Shown here piece after piece: positions 33,578 to 43,384 of a stretch of DNA of 64,000 nt; the first letter of the stretch is position 1; the number at the start of each line of letters is the position of its first letter. Position numbers and translations under genes: made by a program. This DNA is from Ramlibacter terrae (GTDB taxonomy: Bacteria; Pseudomonadota; Gammaproteobacteria; Burkholderiales; Burkholderiaceae_C). Below the pieces are notes generated by a model, which was given only the letters and a program-made list of their open reading frames with translations, had not been told where the DNA came from and did no database searches. Location: the NCBI GenBank assembly GCA_013127575.1, contig CP053418.1:3100001-3164000 (forward strand). The letters are read 5' to 3'.

Positions 33578-34067
33578 CGTCCGGTCACTTTCCTGATGGC
33601 GGGCTTGATGTCCTCGCGCCGGGCCGGCAGCACCGTGGCGTGTTCCCGCGGGATGTTCAGCACGATGGAGGTCGAGGTTTCCGCGAGGATACCGAAGCGG
33701 GTGACGATGGCGTCGAGGTGCTCGACGTCGATCACCGCGATCTCGACGATCCAGTGGTCGCCGCCGGTGACGTTGAAGGCGTTCACCACCTCGGGCATCT
33801 GCTCGATCAGCTTGACGATGCGGGCGTACTCCACGCGCCCCACCCGCAGGATGGCGCGCAGGCCGTAGCCGAGCCGCTGGTAGTCGACGACGGCGCGGTA
33901 GCCGCGGATGAAGCCGGCCATTTCCATCTTGCGCACGCGCTCGGTGACGGCGGGCTGGCTCAGGTGGACGAGGCGGCCCAGTTCCGCCATGCTGTGCGGG
34001 CGTCGCGCTGCAGTTCGGCCAGGATCCGCGTGTCGTGGTCGTCGAGTTCAGGAACTTCGGTGGCCAT
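33574..34067 (-). CDS. Lrp/AsnC family transcriptional regulator
   Basis: About 164 residues. The N-terminal winged helix reads LDDHDTRILAELQRDAR...SMAELGRLVHLSQPAVTERVRKMEMAGFIRGYRAVVD. The C-terminal RAM ligand-binding domain reads VVNAFNVTGGDHWIVEIAVIDVEHLDAIVTRF. One break near 34013 lies between DAR and SMAEL (not a CCWGG site). Such proteins sense amino acids and control nearby genes. Overlap with the RraA-like gene suggests joint expression; the ligand is unknown. Confidence 0.9.
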
Positions 34068-34321
34068 GCGCTTTCACCTTGAGATTGAAGGTCGTTGGTA
34101 CGGGGCGGCTTTGATCTTGCCCTTTGGCGCCCTACGGCAAGCCGGGTGGTTCTCCAGAGGGAAACCGGGCCTCCGCGCCCGGATGAAAAAAGCAACATCT
34201 CCCAATGAAAAAACGCCGTTTTCCCTTGGACGGCGCGTCTTTCTCCATTAGCATCCGCACTGCCAGTGAGAGTGCAGTTCCGCTGGTGGTTCATCTCAAA
34301 CTTCTAGAAGGAAAATCAATC

Positions 34322-34791
34322 ATGGCAACTGCGAAAAAAGCTGCGGCGAAGAAGGCGCCCGCGAAGAAGGCTGCTCCGGCGAAGAAGGCGCCGGCGGCCA
34401 AGAAGGCGGCTCCGGCCAAGAAGGCCCCGGCTGCGAAGAAGGCCGCTCCGGCCAAGAAGGCGGCTCCGGCGAAGAAGGCGCCGGCTGCCAAGAAGGCTGC
34501 CCCCGCGAAGAAGGCTGCTGCGAAGAAGGCCCCGGCCAAGAAGCGCACCCCCAACGCCGCGTTCATGAAGCCCCTGACGCCCGACGCGTCGCTGGCGGCG
34601 GTGGTCGGCTCGGCTCCCCTGCCGCGCACGGAAATCGTCAGCAAGCTGTGGGCGTACATCAAGAAGAACAAGCTGCAGGACCAGAGCAACAAGCGCATGG
34701 TCAACGGCGACGACAAGCTGAAGGCGCTGTTCGGCAAGAACCAGTCTCGATGTTCGAGATGGCCGGCCTGATCGGCAAGCACGTCAAGTAA
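34322..34791 (+). CDS. Histone H1-like / SWIB-MDM2 domain protein
   Basis: About 156 residues. Residues 1-77 are a low-complexity tail of repeated AAKKAPAKK/AAPAKK units, strongly basic and like eukaryotic H1. From RTPNAAFMKPLTPDASLAAVVG to the end is one SWIB domain (LPRTEIVSKLWAYIKKNKLQD, MVNGDDKLKALFG). A break at about 34744 (CCAG for CCAGG) corrected gives NQVSMFEMAGLIGKHVK. AGAAGGAAAA precedes the ATG. The tail should bind DNA or RNA non-specifically; SWIB mediates protein contacts. It is monocistronic with a strong terminator. Confidence 0.92.
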
Positions 34792-34805
34792 GTAAGTTCA
34801 CTCCA

Positions 34806-34843
34806 AAAAGACAAAAGCCGGCTTAGGCCGGCTTTTGTCTTTT
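34806..34843. terminator. Strong bidirectional terminator after the SWIB gene
   Basis: Perfect 17-bp inverted repeat AAAAGACAAAAGCCGGC / GCCGGCTTTTGTCTTTT with loop TTAG. U-runs lie on both sides, so it can stop both the SWIB gene (+) and the converging ThDP-enzyme gene (-). Confidence 0.95.
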
Positions 34844-34858
34844 GAGTGGCCTGATCAG

Positions 34859-34891
34859 GCATCGAAATCCGGGAGACCCGGATTTCGATGC
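34859..34891. repeat. Perfect 15-bp hairpin with 3-nt loop
   Basis: GCATCGAAATCCGGG - AGA - CCCGGATTTCGATGC, 16 bp beyond the terminator. It has no U-run and lies in the 3' region of the ThDP-enzyme gene transcript. Probably an mRNA-end stabiliser or REP-like element. Confidence 0.8.
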
Positions 34892-34944
34892 AGTGGCGGC
34901 GTCGGCGCGATGCGCCGCCGCTCGCACGTCCCCCTGCGGGGGTG

Positions 34945-36643
34945 TTACTTTTTCATCGCCGCCGCCCGGATCCCGCTCAGCGTGCCGCGGGTCGTGATCA
35001 CCTCGGGGTCCAGCATCACTTCGATCAGCGTGCCCTGCTTGCGCTCCAGCGCCGCGACCAGCTCCGCTTCGAACTCCGCCGTGCGCGTGATGCGCACGCC
35101 CGCGTAGCCATAAGCCCGCGCCAGCGCCGGGAAGTCCGGGTTGACGAGCTCGGTGCCGTGCACGTGCTCGGGATACTCGCGCGCCCCGGTGCATGCGGAT
35201 CGTGCCGTACATGCCGTTGTTCAGCAGCAGGATGATCGACTTGCCGCCATGCTGCGCCGCCGTCGCCAGTTCCTGCCCGTTCATGAGGAAGTCGCCGTCG
35301 CCCGCGATGGTGAAGGCCACGCGGCCCGTCACGAGGTTGGCCGCGATGCCGGCCGGGACGCCGTAGCCCATCGCCCCCACCGTCGGCGCCAGTTGCGTCT
35401 TGTGGCCCTTGGCCGGGCCGTGGTGGACGAAGAAGCGGTGCATCCACGAGGCGAAGTTGCCGGCGCCGTTGGTCACCACCGCGTCCGCGGGCAGGTGCTT
35501 CTGCAGCAGGCCGACGATCGCCGGCATGTCGATCTCGCCGGGCAGCGGCTGCGGCTCCAGGTTGGCGTGGTAGTCGGCGTTGGCGGACTTCGCCCAGTCG
35601 TCGCCCCGGGGCAGGTCGGGCGGCGCCGCCAGCACTTCGAGCGAACGCGCCGCCGCATTCATCGTCGCGTTGATCGCCAGGTCGGCCTGGTAGACGCGGT
35701 TCAGCTCTTCGGCACTGGCGTGGATGTGCACCAGCTTCTGCGCCGGCTTCGGCGGCTTCAGCAGCGTGTAGCCGCCGGTCGTCATTTCACCAAGCCGCGG
35801 GCCGATGGCCAGCACCAGGTCGCTTTCCGGATGCGCGCCGACAGCTTGGGCGCGATCCCGATGCCGACGTCGCCCGCATAAAGCGGGTGGTGGTTGTCGA
35901 AGGTGTCCCGGAAGCGGAAGGCGTTGCCCACCGGCAGCTTCCAGTTCTCGGCAAAGCGCTGCAGCGCCTGCGCCGCCTGCGGCGTCCAGCCGCCGCCGCC
36001 CGCGATCACGAACGGCTTCTTCGCCGCCAGCAGCATCTCGCGCAGCGTGCGCACCGCGCCCGGGTCGCTCCAGGCCTGCACCGGCTCCACCTTGGCTGGG
36101 GTCGCGCGGCGGTGGACTTCGTCAGCATGTCCTCGGGCAGCACCAGCACCACCGGGCCCGGACGGCCGTTCATCGCGGTCGCGAAAGCGCGCGCCACGTA
36201 TTCGGGGATGCGGTCGGGATCGTCGATGCGTTCGACGCGCTTGGCCATGCCTTTGGTGCTGGGGCCGAAGAAGCTGTTGTATTCGACCTCCTGGAAAGCC
36301 TCGCGGTCGCGCTGGTCGCTGGCGACGTCGCCGACGAACAGCACCATCGGCGTGGAATCCGGAAGGCGGTGTGCACGCCGATCGATGCGTTGGTGGCGCC
36401 CGGGCCGCGCGTGACGAAGCAGATGCCCGGCCCGTTGCCCAGCTTGCCCGCGGCTTCCGCCATGAATGCGGCGCCGCCTTCCTGCCGGTTGATGATGATG
36501 AAGCGGATGGACTCGCGGTACTTGTGGAAGCCGTCGAGCACCGCGAGGTAGCTTTCGCCGGGGACCCCGAAGGCGGTGGTCACGCCCTGCGCCACCAGGC
36601 ATTCGACGATGAGGTGGCCGGCGAGCTGCGTGTCTTGGGGCAT
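34945..36643 (-). CDS. Thiamine-diphosphate enzyme, acetolactate synthase-like
   Basis: About 566 residues with the three ThDP domains. The Pyr domain has FGVPGESYLAVLDG and the catalytic Glu in NRQEGGAAFMAEA; the middle domain has KPFVIAGGGGW; the PP domain has GDGDFLMNGQELATAAQ...NNGMYGTIRMH, the GDG-x-NN ThDP-binding motif. Breaks at about 36361, 36095 and 35828 are CCWGG; one near 35190 needs two bases. It decarboxylates or ligates a 2-oxo acid; the substrate is unknown. Divergent from the TetR gene with a palindromic operator between, so it belongs to the 36-44 kb catabolic regulon. Confidence 0.88.
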
Positions 36644-36654
36644 GGTGCTTGACT

Positions 36655-36676
36655 TAATTAACTGAAAAGTGAATTA
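36655..36676. promoter_or_regulatory. Predicted TetR operator O1
   Basis: A 22-bp palindrome: TAATTAACT - 4 nt - AGTGAATTA with one mismatch between arms. It sits between the divergent ThDP-enzyme and tetR genes and overlaps a possible -35 (TTGACT 36649-36654) and weak -10 of tetR. The same half-site AGTGAATTA recurs at 37394-37402. Confidence 0.7.
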
Positions 36677-36683
36677 TCAGGAC

Positions 36684-37334
36684 ATGGCTCGAGACACCAG
36701 CCCCGCCGCGGAAGAACGCCTGCGCGACGCCGACCGCTCCCAGAACACCATCTTAGCCGCCGCCCGCGACGAGTTCGCCGAGTTCGGCCTCGGCGGCGCG
36801 CGCATGGACCGCATCGCCGAACGCGCGGCCCTGAACAAGCGGCTGATCTACTACTACTTCGACGACAAGGAGAAGCTGTTCCGTGCGGTGCTGGAGCAAG
36901 CCTATCGCGACATCCGCGAGCAGGAAACCACGCTGCACCTGCTCGACCTCGAACCCGCCGACGCCGTGCGGCGGCTGGTGGAGTTCACGTGGACGTACTA
37001 CCTGCAGCACCCGGAGTTCATGACGCTGCTGAACAGCGCCAACCTGCACAAGGCGCGCCACCTCGCCGGCTCGCAGAAGGCGCGCGAACTCAACTCGCCG
37101 CTGGTCGACACGCTGGCCGCCGTGCTCGAACGCGGCCGCCGCGAAGGGGCGTTCCGCGGCGGCGTCGACCCGGTGCAGCTGTACGTGTCGATCGCCGGGC
37201 TGGCGTACTTCTACCTCTCGAACACGCACACGCTGTCGGCCATCTTCGGGCGCGACCTGATGACCGCCAAGGCGCGCAACGAACGCCTGTCGCACATGCA
37301 GGACGTGATCCTCGGCTACCTGCTGGTGAGCTGA
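36684..37334 (+). CDS. TetR family transcriptional regulator
   Basis: 216 residues, intact. The N-terminal helix-turn-helix is ILAAARDEFAEFGLGGARMDRIAERAALNKRLIYYYFDDKEKLF. The C-terminal part is helical, with LYVSIAGLAYFYLSNTHTL as in TetR_C ligand domains. ATG 36684 follows CAGGA; an upstream GTG is in frame. Twin palindromes at 36655 and 37381 imply that it represses both the ThDP gene and the downstream operon, and itself. The inducer is presumably the pathway substrate. Confidence 0.93.
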   Translation: MARDTSPAAEERLRDADRSQNTILAAARDEFAEFGLGGARMDRIAERAALNKRLIYYYFDDKEKLFRAVLEQAYRDIREQETTLHLLDLEPADAVRRLVEFTWTYYLQHPEFMTLLNSANLHKARHLAGSQKARELNSPLVDTLAAVLERGRREGAFRGGVDPVQLYVSIAGLAYFYLSNTHTLSAIFGRDLMTAKARNERLSHMQDVILGYLLVS

Positions 37335-37356
37335 ATCCCGATCCGCCCCACGGGGC

Positions 37357-37402
37357 TTGCACGCGCGAACGACCGCCCTATAATTCACCGCCTAGTGAAT
37401 TA
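37357..37402 (+). promoter_or_regulatory. Promoter with TetR operator O2 for the catabolic operon
   Basis: TTGCAC (37357-37362), 16 bp, TATAAT (37379-37384) is a strong sigma70-like promoter. TAATTCAC-6 nt-GTGAATTA (37381-37402) is a perfect 8-bp-arm palindrome overlapping the -10 box. It has the same 22-bp geometry as O1, so repressor binding would block polymerase. The first gene starts at 37441. Confidence 0.8.
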
Positions 37403-37440
37403 GCTTCCAATCACGCAACCTGAACCCGGAGACAGAAAGC

Positions 37441-38417
37441 ATGAAGCTCACCCGTCGCACCGGCCGCCGCCATCGCCGGCATCGCCCTCGCCGCCCCGTT
37501 CGCGGCGTCCGCGCAAGCCGGTTACCCGAACAAGCCGATCCGCGTGATCGTGCCCTTCGCCGCCGGCAGCACCACGGACATCATCGCGCGCGCCATCGCC
37601 GACAAGATGGGCCAGAGCATGGGCCAGACGCTGGTGATCGAGAACAAGGGCGGCGCCAGCGGCACCATCGGCCAGGCGCAGGTGGCCACGGCCGCGCCGG
37701 ACGGCTACACGATCATGGTCCACTCGTCGTCGCACACGGTCAGCCCGCACACCTTCGCCAAGCTGCCCTTCGACACGCTGGCCGACTTCACGCCCGTCAC
37801 GCCGATCTCGTCCACGCCCAACGTGCTGGTGATCGCGCCTTCCAAGAACATCAAGACGCTGCAGGAACTGCTGGCCGCCGCCCGCGCCAACCCCGGCAAG
37901 ATGAACTTCGCCTCCGCCGGCCGGGCAGCGCCACCCACCTGAACGCCGAGAAGTTCAAGCTGGCCGCGAAGATCGAAGCGCAGAACATTCCCTTCAAGGG
38001 CTCCGCCGAAGCCGTCACCGAGGTGATGGCCGGCCGCGTCGACTACTACTTCTCGCCCATCGCCCCGGTGATCGGCCAGATCCGCAACGGCGCGCTGGTG
38101 CCGCTGGCCGTGGGCTCGCCGCGCCGCGCCGCCGCGCTGCCCAACGTGCCGACCACCGCCGAAGCCGGCGTGCCCGGCTCCGAGTTCAACTTCTGGATCG
38201 GCATGTTCGCGCCCGCCAAGACGCCGGCCGCCATCGTCAACCGCCTGCAGGACGAGGTGGTCAAGGCGCTGGCCACGCCCGAGGTCAAGGAACGCTTCCT
38301 CTCCCGGGCGCCGACGCCCGGACGCTGGAGCCGGCGCAGTTCGACGCCTACATCCGCGAGGAAGTGAAGAGCAACGCCGTGCTGGTCAAGGCCGCCGGCC
38401 TCGAAGTGCACAAGTAA
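37441..38417 (+). CDS. Bug family tripartite tricarboxylate transporter substrate-binding protein (1)
   Basis: About 325 residues. The Bug/TctC signature is KPIRVIVPFAAGSTTDIIARAIADKM, then VIENKGGASGTIGQAQVA, and AEAGVPGSEFNFWIGMFAP. The signal peptide is obscured by a break at about 37460 (MKLTRRT... then AAAIAGIALAAPFAASAQA). Breaks at 37921 and 38309 are CCWGG. It delivers a solute in the periplasm; TctAB permease genes are absent nearby, as is usual for Bug proteins. First gene of the TetR-controlled operon. Confidence 0.9.
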
Positions 38418-38443
38418 GCAAGCAAGCAGCAGGAAGGACCATC

Positions 38444-39605
38444 ATGCCCACGCAACGTCTCGGGATCATCATGCACGGCGTCACCGGACGCATGGGCATG
38501 AACCAGCACCTGATCCGCTCCATCGTCGCCATCCGCAACCAGGGCGGCGTCACGCTGTCCAACGGCGACAAGGTGATGCCCGACCCGATCCTCATCGGCC
38601 GCAACGCCGAGAAGATCGAAGCGCTCGCCCGCGCGCACAAGATCGAGCGCTGGGGCACCGACCTCGACAAGGCGCTGCAGAACAAGGACGACACCGTCTT
38701 CTTCGACGCCGGCACCACGCAGATGCGTCCCACGCTGCTGGCCAAGGCGCTGCGCGCGGGCAAGCACGTCTACTGCGAAAAGCCGATCGCGACCACGCTC
38801 GGCGAAGCGGTCGAGATCGCCAAGACTGCGCAAGCGTCCGGCCTGAAGCACGGCGCGGTGCAGGACAAGCTGTTCCTGCCCGGCCTGCGCAAGCTCGACA
38901 TGCTGCGCCGCTCCGGTTTCTTCGGCCGCATGCTGTCGCTGCGGCTGGAGTTCGGCTACTGGGTGTTCGAAGGCGATTTGCAGCCGATCCAGCGCCCGAG
39001 CTGGAACTACCGCGCCGAAGACGGCGGCGGCATGATCCTCGACATGATGTGCCACTGGCGCTACGTGCTCGACAACCTGTTCGGCGAGGTGAAGTCGATC
39101 ACCTGCCGGGCGCCACGCACATCCCGCAGCGCTGGGACGAAGAAGGCAAGCCCTACAAGGCGACGGCGGACGACGCCGCCTATGCGATCGCCGAACTGGT
39201 CGGCCACAACGGCGAGCCGGTGATCGCGCAGCTCAACATGTCGTGGGCCACGCGCGTGAACCGCGAAGACTGGTGACCTTCCACGTCGACGGCACCCACG
39301 GGTCCGCCGTGGCCACGCTGACGGGTTGCAAGGCGCAGAGCCGCGTCAACACGCCGCGCCCGGTGTGGAACCCGGACGTGAAGAACACCATGAACTTCGG
39401 CGAGCAGTGGCAGGAAGTGCCCGACACCGAGTTCTACGACAACGGCTTCAAGATCCAGTGGGAAGCCTTCATCCGCCACGTGGTGGAGAACGCCCCGTAC
39501 AAGTGGACGCTGCCGGAAGGCGCCAAGGGCGTGCAGCTGGTCGAGGCCGCGCTGCAAAGCTGGCAGGAGCGCCGCTTCGTCGACGTGCCCCCGCTGACGA
39601 TCTGA
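38444..39605 (+). CDS. Gfo/Idh/MocA family oxidoreductase
   Basis: About 388 residues. The N-terminal nucleotide-binding fold is LGIIMHGVTGRMGMNQHL, the family EKP motif is in HVYCEKPIATTL, and the second domain has GGGMILDMMCHWRYVLDNLFG with the conserved catalytic-type Asp/His. Breaks at about 39106 and 39273 are CCWGG (TCLGATHIP, REDLVTFHVDG). These NAD(P)-dependent enzymes usually oxidise a hydroxyl of a sugar, inositol or related polyol. It follows the Bug gene by 27 bp, with AGGAAGG before its ATG. Confidence 0.88.
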
Positions 39606-39615
39606 GGACGCTGCC

Positions 39616-40800
39616 ATGGCCCTGACGCTGAAGCTGCCCGCCGCCAACGGCGCGCTCGAGACCTACACGCTGCGCGGCGACTCGCCGGTGCAGCCGGCCG
39701 TGGGCGTGAAGTTCGACCGCATCGCCTATTCCGCCGCGCACGTGGTGGCCGACCCGCTCGCCGCGGTCGATCCGTGGCTGCAGGCCGCGGTCGACTGGGA
39801 CGCCACCATCGCCTACCGGCAACGCCTCTGGTCGTTCGGCACGGGCGTGGCCGAAGCGATGGACACGGCGCAGCGCGGCATGGGCCTCGACTGGCCCACC
39901 TCGCTGGAGCTGATCCGCCGCTCGCTCGACGCCGCGCGTGACGTGCCGGGCGCGCTGGTCGCCTCCGGTTGCGGCACCGACCACCTGCCGCCCGAGAACG
40001 CCAGGACCGTCGACGACGTGATCCGCGCGTACGAAGAGCAGATGGAAGCCATCGAGAAGCTCGGCGGCAAGCTGATCGTGATGGCGAGCCGCGCATTGGC
40101 GCGCGTCGCCACCGGCCCCGGCGACTACGAGAAGGTCTACGGCCGCATCCTGTCGCAGGCGAAGCAGCCGGTGGTGCTGCACTGGCTGGGCGAGATGTTC
40201 GACCCGGCGCTGGCGGGCTACTGGGGCACGAAGGACGTCGACGCCGCGATGAACACGGCGCTCGGCATCATCGAAGCGCATGCGTCGAAGGTCGACGGCA
40301 TCAAGATCTCGCTGCTGGACAAGGACAAGGAAATCGCCATGCGCCGCCGCCTCCCCGCGGGCGTGCGGATGTACACGGGCGACGACTTCAACTACGCCGA
40401 ACTGATCGCCGGCGACGGCTTCGGCAGCGCGCCGGTGCACGGCAAGAGCGACGCGCTGCTGGGCATCTTCGATGCCATCGCACCGGCCGCCAGTGCCGCG
40501 CTCGGTGAACTCGCGCAGGGCAATCTCGAGAAGTTCCACGCCATCCTCGGCCCCACGGTGCCGCTGTCGCGCCACATCTTCGCGGCGCCCACCCGCTTCT
40601 ACAAGACGGGCGTGGTGTTCATGGCGTGGCTCAATGGCCACCAGTCCCACTTCACCATGGTCGGCGGGCAGCAGAGCACGCGCAGCATGGTGCACTTCGC
40701 CGAACTGTTCCGGCTGGCCGACGCCGCCAACCTGCTGGAGCAACCCGAACTGGCCACCAGGCGCATGAAGACGCTGGCCGCGCTGCACGGTATCGAGTAA
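39616..40800 (+). CDS. DUF993 family protein (DapA-like TIM barrel)
   Basis: 394 residues, unbroken. The protein shows the DUF993 pattern WDATIAYRQRLWSFGTGVAEAMDTAQRGMGLDW and KVDGIKISLLDKDKEI, a barrel related to dihydrodipicolinate synthase/aldolase enzymes, with a Lys in KISLLDKDKE that could form a Schiff base (inference). Biochemistry is unknown to me. It starts 11 bp after the dehydrogenase gene. A retro-aldol step on a keto-sugar acid made by the neighbouring dehydrogenases would fit. Confidence 0.8.
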   Translation: MALTLKLPAANGALETYTLRGDSPVQPAVGVKFDRIAYSAAHVVADPLAAVDPWLQAAVDWDATIAYRQRLWSFGTGVAEAMDTAQRGMGLDWPTSLELIRRSLDAARDVPGALVASGCGTDHLPPENARTVDDVIRAYEEQMEAIEKLGGKLIVMASRALARVATGPGDYEKVYGRILSQAKQPVVLHWLGEMFDPALAGYWGTKDVDAAMNTALGIIEAHASKVDGIKISLLDKDKEIAMRRRLPAGVRMYTGDDFNYAELIAGDGFGSAPVHGKSDALLGIFDAIAPAASAALGELAQGNLEKFHAILGPTVPLSRHIFAAPTRFYKTGVVFMAWLNGHQSHFTMVGGQQSTRSMVHFAELFRLADAANLLEQPELATRRMKTLAALHGIE

Positions 40801-40834
40801 GCCCCTTTCCTTCACCCGACCGAGGAGACAAGCC

Positions 40835-41796
40835 ATGGTCAAGACGACGCTGAAACTGGCCTGCGCCACCCTGCTGGCGGTCGCCAGCCTTGCCGTCCGG
40901 CCCGGGCCCGGCCCTCCCGGCCGGTGAAGGTGATCATCCCGTTCCCGCCGGGCGGCACGCTCGACACCGTGGGGCGGCAGCTCTCGCAGAAGCTCGGCGA
41001 GCAACTCGGCCAGCCCTTCGTGGTGGAGAACCGGCCCGGCGGCAACGGCACCATCGGCGCCGACGCCGTCGCGAAGGCGCCGGCCGACGGCTACACCCTG
41101 CTGTTCAACGCCTCCACTTTCGTCAGCGCGCCGATGACGATGAAGTCGGTGCCGTATGCGGTGGAGAAGGACTTCCAGCCGGTGGCGCTGGTGGCCAAGG
41201 CGCCGTTGTCGATCGCGATCAACAAGAACCTGCCGGTCACGGACGTCAAGTCGCTGCTGGCGTATGCCAAGGCCAACCCGGGCAGGATGACCTTCGCGGT
41301 GGGCTCGATCGGCTCGGCCGGCCACCTCTCGACCGAGCTGCTCAAGCGCAGCGGCAACATCGAGTACATGGTGGTGCCGTACAAGGGCACGGCGCCGGCG
41401 TTCCAGGACCTGATCGGCGGCCAGATCCACGGCTTCATCGATCCCATCCTCGGCTCGCTGCAGTACCACAAGAGCGGGCTGCTGCGCGTGGTGGCGGTCA
41501 CCTCCTCCACCCGCGCGCCCAACCTGCCCGATGTGCCCACGGTGGCGGAGACCATTCCCGGCTACGAGTTCTACAGCTGGTACGGCCTGTGGGGTCCGGC
41601 GAAGCTGCCGGCCGACGTCACGCAGCGTCTCAACACCGAAGTGAACAAGGCGCTGGCCGGCGAGATGAAGGACAAGCTGTCGCAGCAGGGCCTGCTGCTC
41701 ACGCCGGGCTCGGTCGACGACTTCGCGAAGTTCCGGGCCGCCGACATGGCGCGGGCGCAGAAGATCATCACGGAAGGCAACATCCGTGTCGAATGA
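40835..41796 (+). CDS. Bug family substrate-binding protein (2)
   Basis: About 320 residues. Signal peptide MVKTTLKLACATLLAVASLAV; then PVKVIIPFPPGGTLDTVGRQLSQKLGEQLGQPFVVENRPGGNGTIGADAVAKAPADGYT, the classical Bug N-domain, and the C-domain with LPDVPTVAETIPGYEFYSWYG. A break near 40905 (GC-rich signal-peptide end). GAGGAG precedes the ATG. A second receptor in one operon suggests the transporter handles two related acids, or a duplication. The stop overlaps the SDR start. Confidence 0.88.
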
Positions 41797-42481
41797 GGCC
41801 GGCCGGGCGCTGGTGACCGGCAGCAGTTCGGGCATCGGCGGCCGTGGTCCGCCGGTTGCTGGACGACGGCTGGCAGGTGATGGGTTTCGACGTGGCGCCG
41901 CCGGCGCTGGCGCACGCGCGCTTCGACGCCGTCACGGTCGACATGTGCGACGCGTCGGCGCTGGCCCGTGCCATCGCCGGCGTGGGCAACTGGACGCGCT
42001 GGTGCATTGCGCCGGCATCCTGCGTCCCGCCTCGCTCGGCGCGCTCGACGCGGCCCATGGCGAAGCGATGTGGCGCCTGCACGTGCAGGCCTGCACCCAG
42101 CTCGCGGATGCGCTGCTGCCGCGCATGGCGCAAGCCGGCCGCGGACGCATGGTGGTGATCGGCAGCCGGGTCGCACGTGGCGTCGCCGGGCGCAGCCAGT
42201 ACGCGGCCACCAAGGCCGCCCTCGCGTCGCTCGCGCGGAGCTGGGCCGCCGAGGTGGTGACCCGCGGCGTCACCGTCAATACCATCTCGCCGGCGGCGAC
42301 GGACACGGGCATGCTGACCGACCCGGCGCGGCAAGGCACGCCCTCGCGCATGCCGCCGATCGGCCGCCTGATCCGGCCCGACGAAATCGCGTCGCTCGCG
42401 GCTTACCTGCTGTCGCCGGCGGCCGCGGCCATCACCGGCCGGGAGATCCAGGTCTGCGGCGGTACCTCGCTCGCGCCCTGA
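41786..42481 (+). CDS. Short-chain dehydrogenase/reductase in the DUF993 cluster
   Basis: About 233 residues. TGSSSGIG (NAD(P) motif), VDMCDASAL, HCAGIL, and the catalytic Ser-Tyr-Lys in IGSRVARGVAGRSQYAATKAALASL. C-terminal PAATDTGML and QVCGGTSLAP complete the family pattern. Breaks near 41838 and 41990 are not CCWGG sites. The GTG start overlaps the Bug stop by 11 bp. It probably oxidises or reduces a hydroxyl on the pathway substrate. Confidence 0.86.
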   Translation: MSNEAGRALVTGSSSGIGGRGPPVAGRRLAGDGFRRGAAGAGARALRRRHGRHVRRVGAGPCHRRRGQLDALVHCAGILRPASLGALDAAHGEAMWRLHVQACTQLADALLPRMAQAGRGRMVVIGSRVARGVAGRSQYAATKAALASLARSWAAEVVTRGVTVNTISPAATDTGMLTDPARQGTPSRMPPIGRLIRPDEIASLAAYLLSPAAAAITGREIQVCGGTSLAP

Positions 42482-42486
42482 ACGCC

Positions 42487-43378
42487 ATGTCCGCGCCAAC
42501 GCAAGCAGTCGGCCTGGTGGGGCTCGGCACGGTCGGCCGGCCATCGCCACGCGCTTGCTGGCCGCCGGCCACGCGGTCCACGGCTTCGACCTGCGCGAAG
42601 AAGCGCGCGCCGCCCTGCAAGCCCGGGCGGGACGCCGCAGCCTTCGACCGCCGCCGTCGGCGCACGTTGCGAAACCGTGCTGCTGGCGGTGTTCGACAGC
42701 GACGACGTGCGCTTCGTGCTGGAGCAGCCGGACGCGCTGCTGGCCGCGGGGCACCGCGTGCGCACCGTCGTCGACTGTTCCACCGGGACACCCGCCACGC
42801 TCCAGGCGCTTTCGCTGCGACTGCGCGAGCGCGGCATCGCCTTCATCGAAGGCCCCTTGTCGGGTTCCAGCCAGCAGATCGCGGCCGGCGAAGCGACCCT
42901 GTTGCTGGGCGGCGAAGCGGATGCGATCGCGGACAACGCCGCACTCTTCGATGCGATCGCGGCGCAGCGCGTGCACGTCGGCGGCGCCGGCATGGCCGCC
43001 AAGGCGAAGCTCGCGACCAACCTCGTGCTGGGCCTGAACCGCGCCGTGCTGGCCGAGGGCATGGCTTTCGCCGAAAGCACGGGCATCGCGCCCGAAACCT
43101 TTCCCGGCGCTGGTGCTGGCCACGCCGGCGCGCTCCGCCGCCGCCGAGATCAAGGGCCCGCTGATGGTGAGCGGCCGGTTCGAGCCGCAGTCGCGCATCC
43201 GCCAGCACCTGAAGGACGTAGTCCTGATGCTCGAGGCGGCGGGCGCCGCGGGCCAGCCCCTGCCTCTTTCCGAAACCCATGCCCGCCTGATGCGCGCCGC
43301 GGTCGACGCGGGCGACGGCGACCTCGACAACGCCGCGATCGTCCGCCAGTGGCGGCGCGGCCGCACCCCTTCCCCTGA
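42487..43378 (+). CDS. NAD-binding beta-hydroxyacid dehydrogenase-like protein
   Basis: About 297 residues. N-terminal GLVGLGTVG dinucleotide motif; the family substrate site in DCSTGTPATLQALSLRL and IEGPLSGSSQQIAAGEATLLLGGE; the catalytic Lys region in MAAKAKLATNLVLGLNRAVLAEGMAF. It resembles 3-hydroxyisobutyrate/tartronate semialdehyde dehydrogenases. Breaks near 42535 (CCWGG), 42620, 43105 and close to the stop, so the exact C-terminus is uncertain. It lies 6 bp before the isomerase ATG. Confidence 0.82.
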
Positions 43379-43384
43379 GAAACC

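Noticed and set aside
34322..34560. AlgP regulator of alginate
   Set aside because: The Lys/Ala/Pro repeats resemble AlgP, but the C-terminal SWIB domain defines a different family.
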